64,000 nt of DNA, from contig JAUIKM010000006.1 of NCBI GenBank assembly GCA_030430495.1, positions 62,001 to 126,000 of the forward strand. Reading direction: 5' to 3'. The stretch comes from a bacterium. Lineage in GTDB: Bacteria > Bacteroidota > Ignavibacteria > Kapaibacteriales > UBA7675. Below the pieces are notes generated by a model. It was not told the origin of the DNA. It saw nothing but the letters and a program-made list of their open reading frames with translations, and made no database searches. The translations under genes and the position numbers were made by a program. Every line of letters begins with the position of its first letter. Position 1 is the first letter of the stretch. Positions 11,567-21,564 of the stretch are shown one piece after another.

Positions 11567-11959
11567 ATGCTGTTACGCCGCAAACACATACTGCGTTTAA
11601 CTTCCGTCGTCCTGACGACCGCTTACGTCGCTCTGGCCGTGGTGCTTGCATCGTTCCACAGCCACACGGACGCGGACTGTCGCGCGCCGCATACACATGC
11701 CGGGCATGTTCACGAATGTTCGGGTCTTGCACCGACGAACAACCTGTCTGCGGACAGGCTGTTTCTGCTTGACGCACAGGACCTGAAAACTGCCCCTGAT
11801 CACTGTCTGATTTGCCAGTTTTACGGCAAACAGATTTTCGCCGAAGTTGCCGCACCTGCTTTTGTCGGCAGCTTCGTTGCAATGGGCGACCGGCCCGAAT
11901 TCACCTCAATTACCCGGCCGCTGCCTGCCGACCTTGCGCGCGGCCCGCCGCTTGTTTAA
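11567..11959 (+). CDS. His/Cys-rich small exported protein, DUF2946-like
   Basis: N-terminal hydrophobic segment, HSHTDADCRAPHTHAGHVHEC and DHCLICQF motifs; upstream of the TonB receptor. Confidence 0.6.
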   Translation: MLLRRKHILRLTSVVLTTAYVALAVVLASFHSHTDADCRAPHTHAGHVHECSGLAPTNNLSADRLFLLDAQDLKTAPDHCLICQFYGKQIFAEVAAPAFVGSFVAMGDRPEFTSITRPLPADLARGPPLV

Positions 11960-12233
11960 CACATCCTCTTAATCAACGCGAACACCTGCCTGTCCGGCAA
12001 GGACCGAATCCGTTTGCCGCATTGTGCTGCCTGCGGTCTGTGGTCTGTGTTGCTCGCGTCTGCCTTTGTCCCGCTTTACAGCGAGGTCCGCGCCGGAATC
12101 AATATCTGTCCGCGTTGACCGCTGAAAGTCGCCCGCTCCGTTAACTCCGGCGGCGAATACATTCTTCGCCCCGATCCCGGCATGTGATTTACTGTGCGAG
12201 TCTTGCGGCTTGCCCATTTTGAGGTATTCTACA

Positions 12234-12716
12234 ATGAAAGTTTCGAACTTCTCGCTGCGCCCCGGCGCGCGTTTCCGCTTTGCACAGACTCTGGCGATTG
12301 CGGCTCTGACCTTGACCTTCATGACGTCCTGTGATGACGACGATCACGATGTGCACGGCGAACACTTTGAAGCTGTCGGCCTGGTTATTTACGCCGACGG
12401 CGCGGAAGTACTGCGCTTGCAGGACAACCAGATAACCGGCAGTCTGTCGCTCAATGTCGACGGTGAAGTTGACTATGCGGTTGAGTTCATTCTTGAAGAT
12501 GGCGACATCGAAGTGCCGCACGGCGATGAAGTACTGACGCTGAGCGTTGAAATCGATGACGACGCGACGGCTGAAGTGAGCGACGTGGATTCGGAGGCTT
12601 ACAGCTTCTCACTCCTTGGCAAACAAGAGGGAAGCGCAGAAGTAACCGTAACCCTGCTCCACGAAGGGCATGCCGACTATGTTTCCCTGGCATTGCCCGT
12701 GATTGTTGCACCGTGA
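12234..12716 (+). CDS. Putative metal-binding lipoprotein
   Basis: Signal peptide ending MTSCDDDDHDVHGEHFEAVG; stop overlaps the TonB receptor start. Confidence 0.7.
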   Translation: MKVSNFSLRPGARFRFAQTLAIAALTLTFMTSCDDDDHDVHGEHFEAVGLVIYADGAEVLRLQDNQITGSLSLNVDGEVDYAVEFILEDGDIEVPHGDEVLTLSVEIDDDATAEVSDVDSEAYSFSLLGKQEGSAEVTVTLLHEGHADYVSLALPVIVAP

Positions 12717-15007
12717 CAGACATGAAAGAGATAGCAAGGACCGGGCGTCCCGGCGTCCGGTCCGGCGATTTGCTGCGCGGTGCGGGCAGCCGGTTGTTTA
12801 ACTGCCTGTGGGGTTTGCTGGCGCTTGCCGGTGCGGTGCAGTTCGCTCGCGCTGCCGAGCCGCTTGTACAGGCCGATCACGTTCTGATCGGGCGGGTGAC
12901 GGCGGGTGACGACGGCGACGGCGTTGGATTTGCCACCGTCTGGCTGCCGCGTCTGGAGCGCGGTGTGTCCTGCGATGAAAACGGTGAATTTGTTCTTGAC
13001 GGTTTGCCGTCCGGCGTGTGTGAACTGCATGTGCGGCGCATCGGATTTCACGATGCCCAACTGCAGTTAAACATTGGCGAGCGCGATTCAATCAGGGTGA
13101 CGATTGAATTGCGGCCGGCCGGATTTCAGACGGATGAATTGGTTGTGTCGGCCAACAAAACGACAGGTTCGGCTCCCGATGATGCCGTGCTGCGGCTGGA
13201 GGGCGCGGCCCTGCGCGACCGGCTCGGCATTACCATGGCCCAGACCTTGCGCGACGAACCCGGTATCGCCGAACAGTCGATGGGACCGGCGCCCGCCCGT
13301 CCCGTTCTGCGCGGCCTCGGCGGCGATCGACTGCTGCTGCTGGAAGACGGGACGGGTACCGGAGACCTCTCGGCCTCTTCCGCCGATCACGCAGTTGCCA
13401 TCGAACCGCTGCACGCCGCCAATGTCGAAGTGATTCGCGGGCCGCGCGCTTTGTTGTATGCTTCGCAGGCCTTGGGCGGAGTCGTAAATGTTCAACGCGA
13501 AAAAATTCCGCGCTCCACGCCTGCCGCGATCGGCGGGGAACTCACATTGCAGGGCGAATCCGTCAACGCCGGAGCGTCCGCCGCCGTGCGTTTGCAGGGC
13601 CCGGCCGGGCCCTTTGCGCTGCGCGGGGACTACAGTCTGCGCTCCGCCGGCGACATCAGCACGCCATTGGGTGTGCTGGACAATACTCAGATCGACACGC
13701 GGGCCGGATCGTTCGGCGCGGCCATCCACGGAGACCGCGGCAGCGCCGGCGCGGCGGTCAATCTGTATCACAGCGAGTACGGCATTCCGCCGGACCCGGA
13801 AGCAGGGCATCCCGGCGGTGCGTCCATTGAACTTGATCGCTACGGCCTTGAGGCGCGCGCGGACTGGCAACCTTCGACCGACCTGATCAACGTGCTGCGT
13901 GCGGACGTTTCCATGCAGTCCTACGAGCACTTTGAATTTGAAGCGAGCGGTGCGGCCGCCGTGCTCTTTCAGCGTCGTTCGCTGCAGTCCGGTCTGCAAC
14001 TCCTGACCGCCGACGGCGAATATCTGCGCGGCGGCACGTTTGGTCTTGCGTATACGCGCAGCGACCGGCGTTATGACGGACTCGTTTCCACCAGCGACGC
14101 AATTGAGCAGGGCATAGCCGCTACGGCGGTACAGGCGCTGCACCTTCCCGCACTGACACTACAGGCCGCCCTGCGCGCTGACCTGCACGTCATCGATCCG
14201 GCGGAGGAGAAACTGTCGCGCTCCGTCGGCAACATTCGCAGCCGCACGTTCAAAGGCGTGTCCGCTGCGCTGGAAGCCCGGACAAAGCAATGTGCCGGTT
14301 TGTCGTTTCACGCGGCTGCAATGTCCACTTTCCGGCCGCCGACGGGTGAGGAATTGTATTCGGAAGGGCCGCATCTGGCGGCATATTCGTTTGAGGTCGG
14401 CAATGCCGATTTACAGGCGGAGCGCGGGCTTGGCCTTGAAGCGGGGCTGTCGTTCAGGAGCGAACAGTTTCACGCCGGTCTGACTGCATTTCGCAATTCA
14501 TTTACCGGTTATATTTACCCGCGCAACACCGGGGAGCGCAGCACTCGCCGCGGCGACCTGTACCTGTATCAGTTCAGCGGAGCCGATGCGGTCATGACGG
14601 GCGCGGAATTTCAGGCGGGACTGATGATCGACGAGGTCTGGCACGTGGCGGCAAACTTCGCGTTTGTGAACGGCGAGCTGAGCGACGGCGGTTATCTGCC
14701 GATGATTCCACCTGCCAGTTTGCATGTTGAGGCCGCCCGTCAGTTGGGTAGCGGGGAACTGGGCCTTCGCCTCACAGCCGCGGCGGCACAAAATCGCACC
14801 GGCGAATTTGAGACGCCGACGGCGGGTTACGTCGTGGTCGACGTGTTTTCCGGCTGGAACTTCTCCTGGATGGGCGCTCTGCACGCATTCAATATCAATG
14901 TCTCCAATTTGCTTGACCGCGAATATCGCCGGCACTTAAATCGGGTGCGGCACGTCATGCCCGAACCCGGGCGCTCGCTGCGCTTTTTGTACCGCCTGTA
15001 TCTCTGA
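12713..15007 (+). CDS. TonB-dependent receptor (ZnuD-like) with N-terminal carboxypeptidase-regulatory-like domain
   Basis: Plug domain VLRGLGGDRLLLLEDG...EVIRGPRALLYASQALGGVVNV; barrel motif PPTGEELYSEGPHLAAYSFEVGNADLQAE. Confidence 0.88.
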   Translation: MTDMKEIARTGRPGVRSGDLLRGAGSRLFNCLWGLLALAGAVQFARAAEPLVQADHVLIGRVTAGDDGDGVGFATVWLPRLERGVSCDENGEFVLDGLPSGVCELHVRRIGFHDAQLQLNIGERDSIRVTIELRPAGFQTDELVVSANKTTGSAPDDAVLRLEGAALRDRLGITMAQTLRDEPGIAEQSMGPAPARPVLRGLGGDRLLLLEDGTGTGDLSASSADHAVAIEPLHAANVEVIRGPRALLYASQALGGVVNVQREKIPRSTPAAIGGELTLQGESVNAGASAAVRLQGPAGPFALRGDYSLRSAGDISTPLGVLDNTQIDTRAGSFGAAIHGDRGSAGAAVNLYHSEYGIPPDPEAGHPGGASIELDRYGLEARADWQPSTDLINVLRADVSMQSYEHFEFEASGAAAVLFQRRSLQSGLQLLTADGEYLRGGTFGLAYTRSDRRYDGLVSTSDAIEQGIAATAVQALHLPALTLQAALRADLHVIDPAEEKLSRSVGNIRSRTFKGVSAALEARTKQCAGLSFHAAAMSTFRPPTGEELYSEGPHLAAYSFEVGNADLQAERGLGLEAGLSFRSEQFHAGLTAFRNSFTGYIYPRNTGERSTRRGDLYLYQFSGADAVMTGAEFQAGLMIDEVWHVAANFAFVNGELSDGGYLPMIPPASLHVEAARQLGSGELGLRLTAAAAQNRTGEFETPTAGYVVVDVFSGWNFSWMGALHAFNINVSNLLDREYRRHLNRVRHVMPEPGRSLRFLYRLYL

Positions 15008-15265
15008 CGTCACTAAGTCGGCCGGACGGTGGAAAAACCAACAATGAACGCATGGGAGTTTGCAGTTGAGGAAGATGATCTGCATTCCCGGGACCGCGGG
15101 TAATTTGGAAATACCATCGGGTGATGACAATTTGGGCGCTGGCGGCGCCGCTGTCCGGCCACACGGAACGTCGGCGGAAATATGCGTAAGAGTCGTGCGG
15201 CACACTGCGCGATGCACCGCCGCTGAGCGATCCGGGCTACTAACATATGACACTGGGATATCGAA

Positions 15266-17662
15266 ATGGCTAAGAACCTCGTGATCGTCGAATCACCGGC
15301 GAAAGCGCGTACCATCAATAAATACCTGGGGAGCGATTTTGTCGTGATTGCTTCCTATGGCCACGTGCGCGACCTTGTTCCCAAAGAGGGCGCGGTCGAC
15401 ACCGAAGACTTTTCAATGAAATACGACATAATAGAAAAGAACAAAAAACACGTCGATGCCATCAGCAGGGAAGTCAAACGCGCCGATGCAATCTATCTGG
15501 CGACTGACCCCGACCGCGAGGGAGAGGCGATTTCCTGGCACATTCTCGAGTTGCTGCGCGAGCGCAACATCCTGAACGGCAAGCCGGTGCATCGCGTGGT
15601 GTTCTACGAGATCACGAAGAAAGCCATTCGCGACGCGATCGAACATCCGCGTACGCTCTCAACAGACCTGATCAACGCGCAGCAGGCGCGCCGCGCACTC
15701 GACTATCTGGTCGGTTTTAATCTCTCGCCGCTGTTGTGGCGCAAAGTTCAGCCCGGACTTTCGGCCGGTCGTGTCCAGAGTCCGGCTCTGCGCCTGATCG
15801 TCGAACGCGAACTCGAGATTGAGCGGTTTGAGTCGAAGGAATACTGGTCGATCGACGCCGATACCATCAAGGACGAGCAGGGATTCAGAGCCAAGCTGGT
15901 ACAATTCCAGTCAGAGAAAATCACGCAGTTCTCCGTCACCGATGCGGAGAATGCCGGTCGGGTGCGCCAGGCGTTGCTCGACTCCGCTCAGGGAAGTCTC
16001 TTCGTCAAATCCGTGGAGAAAAAACAGCGCAAACGCAATCCGGCTGCGCCCTTTACCACGTCGACCTTGCAACAGGAAGCCTCGCGTAAACTCGGTTTTT
16101 CCGCACAGCGTACCATGCGTACGGCGCAGCAGCTGTACGAAGGTGTTGATGTCGGGTCCGGCTCGACCGGTTTGATCACGTATATGCGTACCGACTCGGT
16201 GCACCTGGCCAATGAAGCGGTGGCGGAGCTGCGCAGTTTTATCGGCGATCGCTACGGCGACAAAGCGCTGCCGGACAAACCACACGTCTACAAAACAAAA
16301 GCAAAAAATGCCCAGGAAGCCCACGAAGCCATTCGTCCCACGGGCGTCGAGCGCACGCCGGACGACCTCAAGCCCTACCTGAGCGATGACCAGCTGAAAT
16401 TGTACACGATCATCTGGAAACGCACCGTTGCCTGCCAGATGATACACGCGACGCTCAATACAACGGCTGCGCAGCTTACCTGTGCGGCCGGTGCGTTCCG
16501 CGCGACCGGTTCGAGCATTGCCGATCCCGGATTTATGTCGGTCTATCAGGAAGGCGTCGACGACAAAAAGGCGGACAATGAGGAAAAATTCCTGCCGGAG
16601 TTGCTGGAAGGCGAAACAATCAAGCTCAACGACGTTGTGACGGAGCAGCACTTTACCACGCCGCCGCCGCGCTATTCGGAGGCCTCGCTGGTAAAAACCC
16701 TGGAGGAATTCGGCATTGGCCGTCCGTCCACCTACGCGTCGATTATCTCCACGCTGCAATCGCGTTCCTACGTGGAAATGGACAAGCGTCGCTTTGTGCC
16801 CACCGATGTCGGTAAAATTGTCAACCGCTTCCTGACCGATCACTTTGATCAGTATGTCGACTACGATTTTACCGCCAAGCTGGAAGACGAGCTCGATGCG
16901 GTGTCTCGCGGTGAGCTTGAGTGGAAACCCCTGATGCATGGCTTCTGGGACAATTTCCATTCGCGCGTCGACGAAAAGAAAAATGTCTCGCGTGCGGAGG
17001 TGCTGCAGGCCCGCGAACTCGGTGCCGATCCGGAAAGTGGCCGTCCGGTCAGCGTTCGTCTCGGGCGCTACGGTCCCATGGTGCAGATCGGAACGCGTGA
17101 AGATGAGGAGAAACCGCGTTTTGCCGGGCTGCGTCCCGATCAGCGCATGGATTCCATCACGCTGGCGGAAGCGCTGGACCTGTTCCGCCTGCCCCGCGAA
17201 CTGGGCGAAACGCCGGAGGGCGAAAAAGTCTCCGTCAACATTGGCCGCTTTGGCCCTTATGTTCGCTTTGCCAACAAGTTTGCATCCATCAAGGAAGACG
17301 ACCCCTACTCGATCTCACTCGAACGGGCGCTTGAGATAATCGAGGCCAAGAAAAAGGCCGATCTCGAGAAAATCCTCAAGACCTTCGATGGAGAGGACGT
17401 TCAGATTCTCAAGGGACGTTGGGGACCCTATATTACGGACGGCTCCAAAAATGCCCGCATTCCCAAGGACAAAGACTACGAAGAACTGACTCTGTCCGAA
17501 TGCCAGGCCATGCTCGCGGCGGCGCCCGAGAAAAAGAGCAAGTCCAAAGCCAAGGCCAAAACGAAAGCTAAAGCCAAGACCCAAACAAAGGCAAAAGCCA
17601 AGGGCAAAGCCAAAAGCAAAGCCAAATCTTCCGGCGGTAAAAGCGGCGCTTCCAACGAGTAA
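15266..17662 (+). CDS. topA: DNA topoisomerase I with Lys/Ala-rich C-terminal tail
   Basis: MAKNLVIVESPAKARTINKYLG...YLATDPDREGEAISWH...GLITYMRTDS. Confidence 0.98.
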   Translation: MAKNLVIVESPAKARTINKYLGSDFVVIASYGHVRDLVPKEGAVDTEDFSMKYDIIEKNKKHVDAISREVKRADAIYLATDPDREGEAISWHILELLRERNILNGKPVHRVVFYEITKKAIRDAIEHPRTLSTDLINAQQARRALDYLVGFNLSPLLWRKVQPGLSAGRVQSPALRLIVERELEIERFESKEYWSIDADTIKDEQGFRAKLVQFQSEKITQFSVTDAENAGRVRQALLDSAQGSLFVKSVEKKQRKRNPAAPFTTSTLQQEASRKLGFSAQRTMRTAQQLYEGVDVGSGSTGLITYMRTDSVHLANEAVAELRSFIGDRYGDKALPDKPHVYKTKAKNAQEAHEAIRPTGVERTPDDLKPYLSDDQLKLYTIIWKRTVACQMIHATLNTTAAQLTCAAGAFRATGSSIADPGFMSVYQEGVDDKKADNEEKFLPELLEGETIKLNDVVTEQHFTTPPPRYSEASLVKTLEEFGIGRPSTYASIISTLQSRSYVEMDKRRFVPTDVGKIVNRFLTDHFDQYVDYDFTAKLEDELDAVSRGELEWKPLMHGFWDNFHSRVDEKKNVSRAEVLQARELGADPESGRPVSVRLGRYGPMVQIGTREDEEKPRFAGLRPDQRMDSITLAEALDLFRLPRELGETPEGEKVSVNIGRFGPYVRFANKFASIKEDDPYSISLERALEIIEAKKKADLEKILKTFDGEDVQILKGRWGPYITDGSKNARIPKDKDYEELTLSECQAMLAAAPEKKSKSKAKAKTKAKAKTQTKAKAKGKAKSKAKSSGGKSGASNE

Positions 17663-17690
17663 TTTTGCCGAAGTCAGGTGATTTTTCGAG

Positions 17691-17725
17691 AGCCGGGTTC
17701 CCACATGAGGAGCCCGGCTTTTTTT
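17691..17725 (+). terminator. Rho-independent terminator of topA
   Basis: AGCCGGG...CCCGGCT + TTTTTTT. Confidence 0.85.
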
Positions 17726-17820
17726 ATACCCGACTTCCATGCCCATGAAAACAGAGTTGTTGACTGAATTGCTGGATTTATCCCCCTTCAGACTGTGACA
17801 AAATAAAAGTGAAAAACTCC

Positions 17821-18146
17821 TTGCATATTCAAAGGGAAAGTTCTATTTTTGTCGTAATATTATTGACTGGAATGCGGTCGGCTGACGGAAAAAGTCTTAT
17901 AAGCCTGACCGGGGATTCAATCCCAACAATCTGGCGGTCTTGTCATGAAATACGCCGAAAAAAATAATTCTCAGGTCATAAGTGTCGGAATTGCCGCAGG
18001 CAGGATTCTTGCACTACTTCGGTCCGGATCCTGTCTGGATTCGGACCCATAAAAATTGATCAGCCGGTGCGGGCAGGCAATTATTCAGGAGCAAACAGCT
18101 TGTCGGCATCGAGTTCAAAGGATTCTCCAACGCGGGGAGTCCTTTG
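17821..18146 (+). ncRNA. Candidate structured transcript (promoter-like start, hairpins, terminator-like end)
   Basis: TTG-N20-TATTTTTG promoter-like element from 17821; stem GGTCCGGATCC/GGATTCGGACC at 18021-18047; terminator-like AAAGGA...TCCTTT at ~18118-18146; contains a 35-aa ORF at 17945-18052. Confidence 0.3.
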
Positions 18147-18338
18147 TTTGTTCTGGTCACCTTCCTTTGATTAAACTTGCCTCTTTTCCCGCTTACCACG
18201 TTTTTCAGCCCGCTCAGCACTCAAAGACCCACGTTTAATTTTTCTGCGCTTGAATTCCCGGTACTGGTGCATAGCATGCGGTCAAAGTCGCCGGATTTTC
18301 AACCGGTCCTCACTCGATAACCATGCCGGGTAGCAAAA

Positions 18339-18944
18339 ATGCCAAACGTCAATCTGGCTGGAAAACCAGCAGTTTTTAGTGTCGGGAGTTACTACACAAA
18401 ACTCAATTCAGTCCGCCGCCTGCGGTGCCGTTTCTCCGGAATAGTCGGAAGATGTGTCCGGTCGCTGCGTTTGGTCTCCGCAGTCCTCTTGCCAAGAGCG
18501 TCACAGCCGCACACCGCTCGTACTCCACAATTGGCAACAACAGTTCCGACCGGGGACAATGTTTCCGACGGCAATTCGCTGCTTGACTCCAGGTTGCCGG
18601 ACGGCGGCGTCATGGTCTGGTTGGCTCCCGTCAATGAGTCGAAAGCGCCACGCAGCTCCACTTCATTGAGTGCGGCGAGCTCTGCCGTCGAGAACTCCGA
18701 CATTCAAAAGATGTTGTTGCGCCGCAGGAGCAGGGGGCGCGTCGAACGCGACATCGCACTTGCACGTTTCGGAGTACTTCTTTCCTGGATTGGCAGCTTT
18801 GCCCTGGTCTGCTCGGTCTTGTGCACGGCTACGTTCTTTACCTGCGCCTGGACCTTGTGTGCGCTTGGCCTGACCTGGTCGGCTGCCCGGTCGGTAAAAG
18901 CTCTGCGTCGTGAGACCTCGAGGTCCAACATCGGCTACAATTAA
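18339..18944 (+). CDS. Hypothetical protein with C-terminal hydrophobic segment
   Basis: ORF only; C-terminal part GVLLSWIGSFALVCSVLCTATFFTCAWTLCALGLTW looks transmembrane. Confidence 0.3.
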   Translation: MPNVNLAGKPAVFSVGSYYTKLNSVRRLRCRFSGIVGRCVRSLRLVSAVLLPRASQPHTARTPQLATTVPTGDNVSDGNSLLDSRLPDGGVMVWLAPVNESKAPRSSTSLSAASSAVENSDIQKMLLRRRSRGRVERDIALARFGVLLSWIGSFALVCSVLCTATFFTCAWTLCALGLTWSAARSVKALRRETSRSNIGYN

Positions 18945-18987
18945 TTGAAGCTCTATCCGATCTGGACGGGTGGAGAATCCTGATACA

Positions 18988-19713
18988 ATGCAGCAGTTTA
19001 ACACCGACGATATTGAATCTCTCAACGATCGCTTTGAATCGGCGACGGCTGCGGAAATTCTGTCCTGGGCCTGGGAGCAATTCGGCACGATGCTGGCCGT
19101 CAGTTCCTCGTTTCAGTCGCAGAGTGTACCGCTGCTGCACCTCATTTCGCGGCACTGTCCCGCCGTGCCGGTGGTTTTTCTCGACACGGGATTCCACTTC
19201 GGTGCAACACTGCGATTTCGCGATCAGCTGCGCGAGGAACTGGGGCTGAACATTGAGATACTGCATCCCGAGATACAGCAGAACGAACTGATGCAGCGCT
19301 ATGGCGAGGGACTCTACCGCCGCGATCCCGACCTTTGTTGTCATATCAACAAGGTCGAGCCGATGGACCGCTACATGGTGGGCAAAAGCGCCTGGATCAG
19401 CGGTGTGCGGCGCGATCAGACCGCACACCGGCGAACCCTGCGGACGATTGAGCCCGCGGCCGGGGGCATGCTGAAAATCCATCCGATGCTTGCCTGGACG
19501 AGCCGCGACGTCTGGACCTATATCAACGATTTCAATCTGCCGGTGCACCCGCTGCTGGAGAAAGGCTATTTCAGCATCGGCTGTGCTCCTTGTACGCGGC
19601 CGGTCGGCGCCGGCGAAGACGAACGCAGCGGACGCTGGGCGGGCAACGACAAAACCGAATGCGGCATTCACACGGAGTCCGGCCGGTCGGCCGGGGACTC
19701 TGATTCCAACTGA
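18988..19713 (+). CDS. cysH: Phospho-/adenylylsulfate reductase
   Basis: AVSSSFQSQSVPLLHL, VFLDTGFHF, CC and CAPCTRPVGAGEDERSGRWAGNDKTECGIH motifs (CysH, 4Fe-4S type). Confidence 0.93.
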   Translation: MQQFNTDDIESLNDRFESATAAEILSWAWEQFGTMLAVSSSFQSQSVPLLHLISRHCPAVPVVFLDTGFHFGATLRFRDQLREELGLNIEILHPEIQQNELMQRYGEGLYRRDPDLCCHINKVEPMDRYMVGKSAWISGVRRDQTAHRRTLRTIEPAAGGMLKIHPMLAWTSRDVWTYINDFNLPVHPLLEKGYFSIGCAPCTRPVGAGEDERSGRWAGNDKTECGIHTESGRSAGDSDSN

Positions 19714-19742
19714 ATTACAGCACTAAACTCAAGGGACAGCCG

Positions 19743-20711
19743 ATGCAACAGTCCTCGGATTCTCACACAATTCTCGTCACCGGCGGTGCGGGATACATCG
19801 GCTCGCGCTTGCTGGCCTGTATGGCGGAAGATGCGCGTTTTGCCGACGCGACGATTCGCATTTATGACAATTTGCGCCGCAGCAACTACGATGGTTTGAT
19901 GGACCTGCCCGCCGATGGGCGATTTGAGTTTATCGAAGGCGACATACTGGACCGCACCAACATTCGCCGCGCCATGGCGGGTGTACGGGAAGTGGTTCAT
20001 TTGGCGGCGCTGGTACGCACGCCGCTGTCCTTTGAACATCCCGAGTGGACGGAGCAGGTAAATCACTGGGGTGCGGCCGGAGTGGCTGAATGTGCGCTGG
20101 AGGCCGGTGTGCGCAGATTTGTCTATGCCAGCAGCGCCAGCGTCTACGGTCTGGGCGGACCTTTTGCCGAGGACGCGCCCTGCCGCCCGACCGGTCCTTA
20201 TGCTACCTCCAAACTGCGCGGCGAAAAGGCCGTCCTGTCAGCGGCCGGCCGCGGCATGGAAGTGGTGTCGGTTAGACTCGGCACAACCTTCGGCACCGCT
20301 CCAGCCATGCGTTTCGACACGGTGGCAGACCGCTTTGCCTTCAAAGCCGGAGTTAAACATCCGCTGGTTGTGCATGGCGACGGCTCGCAAATGCGTCCTC
20401 TGATACACGTCGACGACACCGCGGCGGTTCTCATGATGTGCCTCGACGCCAAACGCGCACCCGCGCCGCTGTTAAACGCGGCGACAATTAATACCAGCGT
20501 CATGGCGATAACCGAAGCTCTGCGTGAAATTCTCCCTGATATTGAGGTGCGCCACACGGATCAGGAGGCCGACGCCAACGTGTCGTTCACCGTTGATTCT
20601 GCGCGGCTGCATTCATATGGTTTCCAAGCTCGCCATACTCTGCGCAGTGGTCTGGAAGAAATGTTGCGGCGTTGGAAGGGCTTTCAGAGTCGCGTTAATG
20701 CGCAGGCATGA
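19743..20711 (+). CDS. NAD-dependent epimerase/dehydratase (SDR)
   Basis: ILVTGGAGYIGSRLL Rossmann motif; YATSK catalytic motif. Confidence 0.92.
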   Translation: MQQSSDSHTILVTGGAGYIGSRLLACMAEDARFADATIRIYDNLRRSNYDGLMDLPADGRFEFIEGDILDRTNIRRAMAGVREVVHLAALVRTPLSFEHPEWTEQVNHWGAAGVAECALEAGVRRFVYASSASVYGLGGPFAEDAPCRPTGPYATSKLRGEKAVLSAAGRGMEVVSVRLGTTFGTAPAMRFDTVADRFAFKAGVKHPLVVHGDGSQMRPLIHVDDTAAVLMMCLDAKRAPAPLLNAATINTSVMAITEALREILPDIEVRHTDQEADANVSFTVDSARLHSYGFQARHTLRSGLEEMLRRWKGFQSRVNAQA

Positions 20712-20931
20712 GTCCCACCACAATAAAATGTTCCGGCCGCGTGCGCATTGCGCGTGATGTCGGCGTCATAGGCGGTGCATGCCGTTTTTAATTCCAGGGG
20801 CTTTGTCTTATCTTGAGCGGATTTTTTCATCGGGGGCGTTTAACATTCTCCGTGTCGTATTCCGGTGAAGTGCTGGCTTCTTTCGTCGCATCGCGGCCGA
20901 TGGAGCGTTCTAGAGACAAGGCAGGGCAAAC

Positions 20932-21468
20932 ATGTCGCAGGAAGAGGCCAAAGTTCTGATCAGGGAAATTGAGGAACGCGACGCGGAAGCGTTTATCGCT
21001 CTCCTTGAAAACGTGTATGCCGAATCGGATTATTTGTTGCTGGAACCCGATGAATTGAACCGCGATCCGGGTTCCGTTCGCCAGTATATCCGCAATTACC
21101 TCGTCACACCGCGGTCGACTATTTTCGTCGCCGAGGAAGACGGTACGCTGCTTGGTTTTCTCAGTACCAAGGGGGAAGCCTACCGCCGCGTTCGTCATCG
21201 CGTCACCGTGGGCGGACTTGCCGTTCTGGCCGATCGCCGCAAACAGGGGATCGGCACGCAGCTCTGCCGGAATCTGTTCGCCTGGGGCCGCCGTCAGGGA
21301 ATTTTCCGCATAGAACTCAGTGTGATCACAAAAAATGAGCCGGGAGTGGCGCTCTGCCGCAAAGTCGGTTTTGATATTGAAGGTGTCAAACTGCACGCCG
21401 TCATTCTCGACAACCAACTCATGGATGAATACCTGCTCGTAAAATTTCTTGACGATGATGATGATTGA
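20932..21468 (+). CDS. GNAT-family N-acetyltransferase
   Basis: VGGLAVLADRRKQGIGTQLCRNLFAWGRRQGIFRIELSV. Confidence 0.88.
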   Translation: MSQEEAKVLIREIEERDAEAFIALLENVYAESDYLLLEPDELNRDPGSVRQYIRNYLVTPRSTIFVAEEDGTLLGFLSTKGEAYRRVRHRVTVGGLAVLADRRKQGIGTQLCRNLFAWGRRQGIFRIELSVITKNEPGVALCRKVGFDIEGVKLHAVILDNQLMDEYLLVKFLDDDDD

Positions 21469-21564
21469 TTGCCGTCTGGCGTGTCCCTTGGGCATCAGGC
21501 GGCGAAGCGCGGTCTGAAACCGGCTCCGCGCCGGGTTTTTATCACCTTGACTATCGGTAGGTCT

